Origin: Tropicimonas isoalkanivorans
Lineage (GTDB): Bacteria; Pseudomonadota; Alphaproteobacteria; Rhodobacterales; Rhodobacteraceae
Assembly (NCBI RefSeq): GCF_900112335.1
Contig: NZ_FOLG01000006.1
Coordinates: forward strand, 62,001 to 126,000
DNA length: 64,000 nucleotides
Direction of reading: 5' to 3'
A program made the position numbers and the translations under genes. Shown piece after piece: positions 59,240-64,000 of this stretch (positions within the stretch are counted from its first letter, which is position 1; every line of letters begins with the position of its first letter). A model generated the notes under the pieces. That model saw only the letters and a program-made list of their open reading frames with translations. It was not told where the DNA came from and made no database searches.

Positions 59240-60901
59240 ATGCTTCACTTCCCCTTCTGGAAGCGCCTGCTTATCTGGGGCGTCACCATCGTGATTCTCC
59301 TGATGGCGGTGCCGAACGTGTTCTACGGTCGGGTCGAACGCCACAACGACGCGGTCAAGACCATCGAGAGCTCTGGCGAAACACCGGAACTCGCCGCCGA
59401 TGCCGCGGGCTGGCCGTCGTGGTTGCCCTCGGGGCTCGTGAACCTCGGCCTGGACCTCAGGGGCGGTGCCTACCTGCTCGCGGATGTGCAAGTTGCGGAC
59501 GTCTATGCCGATCGGATGAACGGCCTCTGGCCAGGGGTCCGGGACGTGCTGAGGGCCGAGCGCGACACGGTCGGCGCAATCCGCCGCGTCGACGGGCCGC
59601 CCGATGAACTGCATGTGAAGATCGCCAACCCCGACGGCATGGCGCGCGCGATGGAACTGGTGCGCGGCCTCTCCCGCCCAACCGTCAGCCTGACCGGCGT
59701 CGGATCGAACGACATCGAGGTGAGCGGACAGGGCGACACGATCATCGTCAAGTTGTCGGAGGCCGAAAAGCGCGCCACCGACGATCGCACCGTGCAGCAG
59801 AGCGTGGAGATCGTGCGCCGCCGCGTCGACGAGGTCGGCACGCGGGAGCCGTCGATTCAGAAACAGGGTGAAACCCGGATCGTGATCCAGGTGCCGGGGA
59901 TCGGCTCCGCCGACGAACTCAAGAATCTGATCGGGACCACGGCAAAACTGACCTTCCACCCGGTCGTCAGCCGCACCTCCGAGGCCGGTGCCGACCCGGG
60001 CCCGGGCAACTTGCTGCTGCCGTCGATGGACGAAAATGGCGTCCACTATATCGTAGATCAGAGCCCCGTGGTCAGCGGCGACGAGTTGAACGATGCCCAG
60101 CCGAGTTTCGACCAGAACGGCCGCCCAGCTGTCAGCTTCCGGTTCAATCCGACCGGCGCGCGCAAGTTCGGCGACTATACCCGCGACAACATCGGCTCCC
60201 CCTTCGCCATCGTGCTCGACAACGAGGTTATCTCCGCGCCCGTCATCCAGGATCACATTCCCGGCGGGTCGGGGATCATCACGGGGAACTTCACCATAGA
60301 GGCCTCGAACAACCTCGCCGTGCTGCTGCGCGCAGGCGCCCTGCCGGCGGAAATGACCTTCCTCCAGGAACGAACCATTGGCCCGGAACTCGGGCAGGAC
60401 AGCATCGAGGCCGGGCGCATCGCGACCCTCGTGGCCTTCGCAGCCGTGCTTGCCTACATGTTCCTTTCCTACGGTCTCTTCGGCCTCTTCGCCAACATCG
60501 CGCTTATTATCAACGTCGGGCTGATCTTCGGCCTGCTATCGCTGATCGGAGCGACGCTGACCCTGCCCGGCATCGCCGGCATCGTGCTGACCATCGGCAT
60601 GGCGGTGGACGCCAACGTGCTCGTCTTCGAACGGATCCGCGAGGAACTGAAGACCGCCCGCGGTCCGTCACGGGCAATCGAACTCGGCTATGAGAAGGCC
60701 ATGTCGGCCATCATCGACGCCAACCTGACCACCTTCATCACCGCCGTCATCCTCTTCGCCCTCGGCTCCGGCCCCGTTCGCGGCTTCTCGGTGACGCTGG
60801 CCCTGGGTATCCTCACCTCGGTCTTCACCGCGATCTACGTGACGCGGCTGATCATCGTGATGTGGTTCGAACGCCGCCGCCCCAAGACGATTGAGGTTTG
60901 A
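59240..60901 (+). CDS. secD: Protein translocase subunit SecD
   Basis: Uses the proton gradient to pull exported proteins through SecYEG from the periplasmic side. The 553-residue protein has an N-terminal helix and then the P1 domain, with LVNLGLDLRGGAYLLADV at its base and the repeated IVRRRVDEVGTREPSIQKQGETRIVIQVPG motif. Further on are PVIQDHIPGGSGIITGNF and the C-terminal five-helix block with GIVLTIGMAVDANVLVFERIREEL. Length is normal for alphaproteobacteria. secF follows after one base. Confidence 0.97.
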   Translation: MLHFPFWKRLLIWGVTIVILLMAVPNVFYGRVERHNDAVKTIESSGETPELAADAAGWPSWLPSGLVNLGLDLRGGAYLLADVQVADVYADRMNGLWPGVRDVLRAERDTVGAIRRVDGPPDELHVKIANPDGMARAMELVRGLSRPTVSLTGVGSNDIEVSGQGDTIIVKLSEAEKRATDDRTVQQSVEIVRRRVDEVGTREPSIQKQGETRIVIQVPGIGSADELKNLIGTTAKLTFHPVVSRTSEAGADPGPGNLLLPSMDENGVHYIVDQSPVVSGDELNDAQPSFDQNGRPAVSFRFNPTGARKFGDYTRDNIGSPFAIVLDNEVISAPVIQDHIPGGSGIITGNFTIEASNNLAVLLRAGALPAEMTFLQERTIGPELGQDSIEAGRIATLVAFAAVLAYMFLSYGLFGLFANIALIINVGLIFGLLSLIGATLTLPGIAGIVLTIGMAVDANVLVFERIREELKTARGPSRAIELGYEKAMSAIIDANLTTFITAVILFALGSGPVRGFSVTLALGILTSVFTAIYVTRLIIVMWFERRRPKTIEV

Positions 60902-60902
60902 G

Positions 60903-61871
60903 ATGCGCATGAAACTCGTTCCCGACAACACGAACTTTGACTTCTTCAAGTTCATGCCCATCACCTTCGGCGCCTCGATGCTGGCAATGGTGGTCTCGGT
61001 CGTGTTGTTCTTCGCCGTGGGGCTCAACTTCGGCATCGACTTCCTCGGCGGCACCACCATCCGGACCGAGAGTCCGAATGCCGTAGACGTTGGCGAATAC
61101 AGGCAGGCGCTGGCGCCGCTGGATCTTGGCGACGTGGCAATCACGCAGGTCTTCGATACGTCCTTCGACAGCTCCCAGCACGTCGCTCAAATCCGCATCC
61201 AGCAACAGGAAGGCCACGAGGCGATCACGCCGGAGACCATCAAATCTTTGGAGGCGGCCCTGCAGACGGTCGATCCGGACGTGACCTTTCCGTCCGTCGA
61301 AAGCGTCGGACCCAAGGTTTCCGGCGAACTCGTCTGGACGGCGGTGGAGGCGGTCGCGGCATCGATCCTTGCGGTGCTGTTCTACATCTGGCTCCGGTTC
61401 GAGTGGCAATTCTCGGTCGGCGCCGTCGTGGCGCTGATCCACGACGTGACCTTGACCATCGGCATCTTCTGCCTTCTCCAGATCCGGTTCGATCTGACGA
61501 TCATCGCGGCGCTTCTGACCATCGTCGGGTACTCGCTCAACGACACGGTGGTGGTGTTCGACCGCGTACGAGAGAACCTTCGGCGCTACAAGAAGATGGA
61601 CCTGAAGGAGGTCCTGAACGTCTCGATCAACGAAACTCTGAGCCGGACCATGATGACCTCCTTCACGACACTGCTCGCGTTGTTCGGTCTCTATATCCTC
61701 GGCGGTGACGTGATCCGCGGCTTTGTCTTCGCGATGATCTGGGGCATCGTTGTCGGTACCTATTCGTCGGTGTTCGTCGCCTCGCCGGTTCTGCTCCGTC
61801 TGGGTGTCAAGCGCGACTGGTCCAAGCCGAGCCAGGGCGGCGGCACCCAGTTCTCCAACGTCGACGCCTGA
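60903..61871 (+). CDS. secF: Protein translocase subunit SecF
   Basis: Forms the SecDF complex with SecD. The 322-residue protein shows the GLNFGIDFLGGTTIR start of the periplasmic domain. The VGPKVSGELVWTAVEAV segment and the C-terminal helices follow (LTIVGYSLNDTVVVFDRVRENLRRY, and SINETLSRTMMTSFTTLLALFGLYILGGDVIRGF). Two start codons (60903, 60909) lie close together; the first is given. It is separated from secD by 1 bp. Confidence 0.97.
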   Translation: MRMKLVPDNTNFDFFKFMPITFGASMLAMVVSVVLFFAVGLNFGIDFLGGTTIRTESPNAVDVGEYRQALAPLDLGDVAITQVFDTSFDSSQHVAQIRIQQQEGHEAITPETIKSLEAALQTVDPDVTFPSVESVGPKVSGELVWTAVEAVAASILAVLFYIWLRFEWQFSVGAVVALIHDVTLTIGIFCLLQIRFDLTIIAALLTIVGYSLNDTVVVFDRVRENLRRYKKMDLKEVLNVSINETLSRTMMTSFTTLLALFGLYILGGDVIRGFVFAMIWGIVVGTYSSVFVASPVLLRLGVKRDWSKPSQGGGTQFSNVDA

Positions 61872-61905
61872 GGGGCCTGGCTCCCGCGACTTTACGGAGG
61901 GCACC

Positions 61906-62259
61906 ATGAAGATGCACGAAGTCACCTATCCGGATGCGATCCCCTTCGACGGATACGGACCGGGCTTCTTTCGACTCGCCGGAAAAGTGCATGAGGGGGA
62001 TCTTCTGGTGACGGCTTCGTCGGTTTCGGCCTGGGGCGGCTATGACGATGCGGCGGCGGTTCTTGCAATCTCCGAAGACATCGACGTCGTCCTCGTCGGC
62101 ACGGGGCAGGACATGGCCCACATTCCTGCGTCCTTCCGCGAGACACTCGAAGACGCGGGCATCGGGGTAGAAACGATGGCCACCGCCTCGGCTTGCCGGA
62201 CCTACAACATTTTGCTTGCGGAGGGGCGGCGCGTGGCGGCTGCCGTGCTCGCGCTCTGA
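61906..62259 (+). CDS. Mth938-like domain (DUF498) protein
   Basis: A 117-residue single-domain protein with the fold of human NDUFAF3. The pattern is IPFDGYGPGFFRLAGKVHEGDLLVTASSVSAW, VVLVGTGQDMAHIP and METMATASACRTYNILLAEGRRVAAAVL. Its role in bacteria is not settled; the secDF-adjacent position is one I recall in this family and fits NDUFAF3-type links to membrane assembly. The ATG has GGAGG 6 nt upstream. It follows secF by 34 bp and ends before an intrinsic terminator. Confidence 0.85.
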   Translation: MKMHEVTYPDAIPFDGYGPGFFRLAGKVHEGDLLVTASSVSAWGGYDDAAAVLAISEDIDVVLVGTGQDMAHIPASFRETLEDAGIGVETMATASACRTYNILLAEGRRVAAAVLAL

Positions 62260-62283
62260 CCCTTCTTGTTGGTGAAAATACCC

Positions 62284-62323
62284 AATTCCGCCGCTCGGGG
62301 CCGGGCGTCGCGCCGGAATTTTT
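62284..62323 (+). terminator. Intrinsic terminator after the Mth938-domain gene
   Basis: AATTCCG (62284-62290) pairs with CGGAATT (62314-62320), with a further CGC/GCG inside across a single C-C mismatch. TTTTT ends at 62323. It closes the yajC-secD-secF-Mth938 unit and directly abuts the second copy of the dispersed repeat. Confidence 0.8.
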
Positions 62324-62359
62324 GTGCCTCCGGCGGGGATATTTCCGGACACAAGAAGC
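62324..62359 (+). repeat. Dispersed intergenic repeat CCTCCGGCGGGGATATTT, copy 2
   Basis: The 18-base core at 62327-62344 is identical to that at 5019-5036, again preceded by GTG and followed by GACACAAGAAGC (62348-62359). It is attached 3' to an unrelated terminator stem, which shows that the repeat, not the stem, is the conserved part. Confidence 0.75.
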
Positions 62360-62402
62360 CGGGGCGCTTTCGCTCCGATTTCCCTTGGAGTAAGCGCGGC
62401 GG

Positions 62403-63023
62403 ATGGAGGTGCGTGTCGAGGATCTGGCTATCGTGCGGGGCGGACTGCGGGTGCTGGAGGGAGTTTCCTTCCGCTTGCCGTCGGCGCGTGCGCTGGTGCT
62501 GCGGGGGCCGAACGGCATCGGCAAGACGACATTGCTGCGGACGCTCGCCGGCCTGCAGCCCGCGGATGCCGGGCGGGTGGTGCCGGGGCCGGACGCGATG
62601 GCCTATGCCTCTCATGCAGACGGAATCAAGGCCACGTTGAGCGTTGAGGAGAACCTGAGGTTCTGGGCCCGCCTGCACGGGACCGCGTCGATCACCGCGG
62701 CTCTGCGCGATTTCAATCTTGAAACGCTCGCGGAACGGCCAGCGGGCAGCCTCTCGGCGGGGCAGAAGCGGCGGCTTGGGCTGGCGCGTATGGCGGTGAC
62801 CGGGCGGGCGGTGTGGCTGTTCGATGAGCCGACTATTTCGTTGGACGCCGACAGCGTGGCGCTGTTCGCGGCAGCGGTGGGCCGGCATCTGGAGGTGGGA
62901 GGCTCGGCGGTCATCGCGACCCACATCGACTTGGGCCTAGCGGGCGCGGACGTGCTGGACCTCGCGCCTTACAAGGCGGCGCCGCCCGAACACGGACACG
63001 ACTTTCACGAGGCGTTCCTATGA
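62403..63023 (+). CDS. ccmA: Haem exporter ATP-binding protein CcmA
   Basis: ATPase of the CcmABCD system, which releases haem from CcmE for cytochrome c maturation. The 206-residue protein has Walker [20 protein letters not shown], signature [16 protein letters not shown] and Walker [14 protein letters not shown], and is short, as usual for CcmA. It follows the terminator/repeat block, so it starts a new unit. ccmB overlaps its stop by 4 nt. It would serve c-type cytochromes such as the peroxidase at 7.2 kb. Confidence 0.94.
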   Translation: MEVRVEDLAIVRGGLRVLEGVSFRLPSARALVLRGPNGIGKTTLLRTLAGLQPADAGRVVPGPDAMAYASHADGIKATLSVEENLRFWARLHGTASITAALRDFNLETLAERPAGSLSAGQKRRLGLARMAVTGRAVWLFDEPTISLDADSVALFAAAVGRHLEVGGSAVIATHIDLGLAGADVLDLAPYKAAPPEHGHDFHEAFL

Positions 63024-63685
63024 TGGCCCTGATCGCCCGGGATCTCGCGCTTTCGGTGCGTGCGGGCGGCGGCTTCGGGCTCGCGCTCGCCTTCTTCCTG
63101 ATCGTCGTGACGTTGACGCCCTTTGCCGTCGGACCTGAATCGGCCACGCTGTCCACCATTGCTGCGGGCATCCTGTGGCTGGGAGCACTGCTGGCCTGTC
63201 TGCTCTCGCTCGATAGAATCCTCGCGCTCGACTACGAGGACGGGGCTCTGGAGCTTCTCGCGACCGCCCCGATCCCCCTGGAGGGCGTGGCTGCCGCGAA
63301 GGCGCTGGCGCATTGGATCACCACGGGATTGCCGCTGACGCTTGCCGCGCCGGCGTTTGGCGTGTTGTTGAACCTGCCCGCGCCCGGATACGTCTGGCTC
63401 ACCCTCTCGCTGGCCATCGGCACGCCCGCCCTGTCTGTGATCGGAACCTTCGGCGCGGCACTCACCGTCGGACTCAAGCGGGGAGGGCTTTTGTTGTCGC
63501 TCATCGTATTGCCCCTATACGTTCCGACGCTGATCTTTGGCGCCGAGGTCGCGCGCCGTGGGGCAGAGGGGCAGGGGCTCGCGGGCCTTTCGACACCATT
63601 CGCGCTCTTGGGCGGGATCACATTGGCGACCATCGCGCTGCTGCCTTTTGCCTCGGCTGCGGCAATCCGTATCAACCTTCGCTGA
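63020..63685 (+). CDS. ccmB: Haem exporter membrane protein CcmB
   Basis: Membrane partner of CcmA. The 221-residue protein has six hydrophobic segments and the family sequence [13 protein letters not shown]-type start ([18 protein letters not shown]), [39 protein letters not shown] and the late [21 protein letters not shown]. Two ATGs (63020, 63023) are adjacent; the first overlaps the ccmA stop (ATGA). ccmC follows 57 bp later. Confidence 0.94.
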   Translation: MMALIARDLALSVRAGGGFGLALAFFLIVVTLTPFAVGPESATLSTIAAGILWLGALLACLLSLDRILALDYEDGALELLATAPIPLEGVAAAKALAHWITTGLPLTLAAPAFGVLLNLPAPGYVWLTLSLAIGTPALSVIGTFGAALTVGLKRGGLLLSLIVLPLYVPTLIFGAEVARRGAEGQGLAGLSTPFALLGGITLATIALLPFASAAAIRINLR

Positions 63686-63742
63686 CACGTTGCCGTTAGG
63701 CTCGGTTGAGCAGATCGAATCGAGGCACTAGAAGTCCGCCGC

Positions 63743-64000
63743 ATGTCACTTTGGGAATACGCGAACCCGCGAAAATTCATGGCGCTCTCCGGCGCGGTTC
63801 TGCCCTTCGCAGCGGCCGGCACGGCAATCGCGCTCGTGGTCGGATTGGCTTGGGGATTCTTCTTTACGCCGGAAGACTATCGCCAAGGCTCCACAGTGAA
63901 GATCATCTATATTCACGTGCCGTCGGCCATGGTTGCGATCAACTGCTGGTTGATGATGCTGGTCGCCTCGCTCGTCTGGCTGATCCGGCGGCACCATGTG
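63743..64000 (+). CDS. ccmC: Haem transporter CcmC, N-terminal part (cut by window end)
   Basis: Presents haem to CcmE in cytochrome c biogenesis. Only 86 codons are present. They show MSLWEYANPRKFMALSG, a first helix (VLPFAAAGTAIALVVGLAWGFF), the DYRQGSTVKIIYIHVPSA segment with the conserved haem-ligand histidine, and the start of helix 2. This matches the CcmC N-terminus well. It continues the ccmA-ccmB-ccmC order. Confidence 0.93.
   Translation, partial: MSLWEYANPRKFMALSGAVLPFAAAGTAIALVVGLAWGFFFTPEDYRQGSTVKIIYIHVPSAMVAINCWLMMLVASLVWLIRRHHV

Noticed and set aside
58865-60256. 463-codon minus-strand frame opposite yajC and secD
   Set aside because: Antisense to clearly recognisable Sec genes.
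63706-63734. TTGAGC-N17-TAGAAG as a ccmC promoter
   Set aside because: It would place transcription start 1-3 nt before the ATG. ccmC is more simply cotranscribed with ccmAB.

Overview
The window reads as chromosomal DNA of a high-GC alphaproteobacterium of the Rhodobacteraceae (Rhodobacter/Roseobacter group). The evidence is the adjacent sciP-ctrA cell-cycle pair, LpxI in the lipid A pathway, tatABC next to a DUF815 ATPase, a surE-pcm-nlpD block, an alphaproteobacterial LexA-type operator (GTTC-N7-GTTC), and short intergenic repeats of a kind I remember from this family. Almost all of it is housekeeping. I see no prophage, IS element, CRISPR array, rRNA or tRNA.

Layout. 1-9 kb: end of a PHA synthase gene, a DUF4405 cytochrome-like membrane protein, rpoH, an RluA-family pseudouridine synthase, ppk2, a GNAT acetyltransferase, ssb, a lytic transglycosylase, a di-heme cytochrome c peroxidase and miaA. 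9.3-21.8 kb: a long co-directional envelope block, pyrH-frr-uppS-cdsA-dxr-rseP, then bamA-ompH-fabZ-lpxA-lpxI-lpxB, covering UMP phosphorylation, ribosome recycling, isoprenoid and phospholipid precursors, outer-membrane protein assembly and lipid A. 21.9-30.7 kb: an NAD(P)H/FAD oxidoreductase, mnmA, sciP, ctrA, ligA, recG and a 40-residue membrane peptide behind a LexA-like operator. 30.8-38 kb: a YbaK deacylase, glnE, eda, nlpD, pcm, surE. 38-45.4 kb: an SDR protein, a small HR-domain-like protein, a DUF815 ATPase, tatC-tatB-tatA, an orphan Fe3+-type ABC ATPase and an Atm1-type exporter. 45.5-55 kb: an RND pump with its adaptor, a YfgM-like protein, bamB and der. 55-64 kb: a TspO-like membrane protein, serS, a HExxH protein, a trypsin-like protease, yajC-secD-secF, a Mth938-domain protein and ccmA-ccmB-ccmC (cut by the window end).

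The genes combine into envelope biogenesis (Bam, Lpx, Sec, Tat, Ccm, NlpD, RseP), translation and tRNA modification (frr, serS, mnmA, miaA, der) and cell-cycle and DNA maintenance (ctrA/sciP, ligA, recG, ssb). The most interesting non-routine signals are the putative SOS-controlled 40-residue membrane peptide after recG, a three-copy family of multi-hairpin intergenic elements whose stems differ in sequence but keep their pairing, a C/A-rich almost G-free tandem repeat after ctrA, a 43-residue membrane peptide between rseP and bamA, and a terminator-linked repeat present twice.
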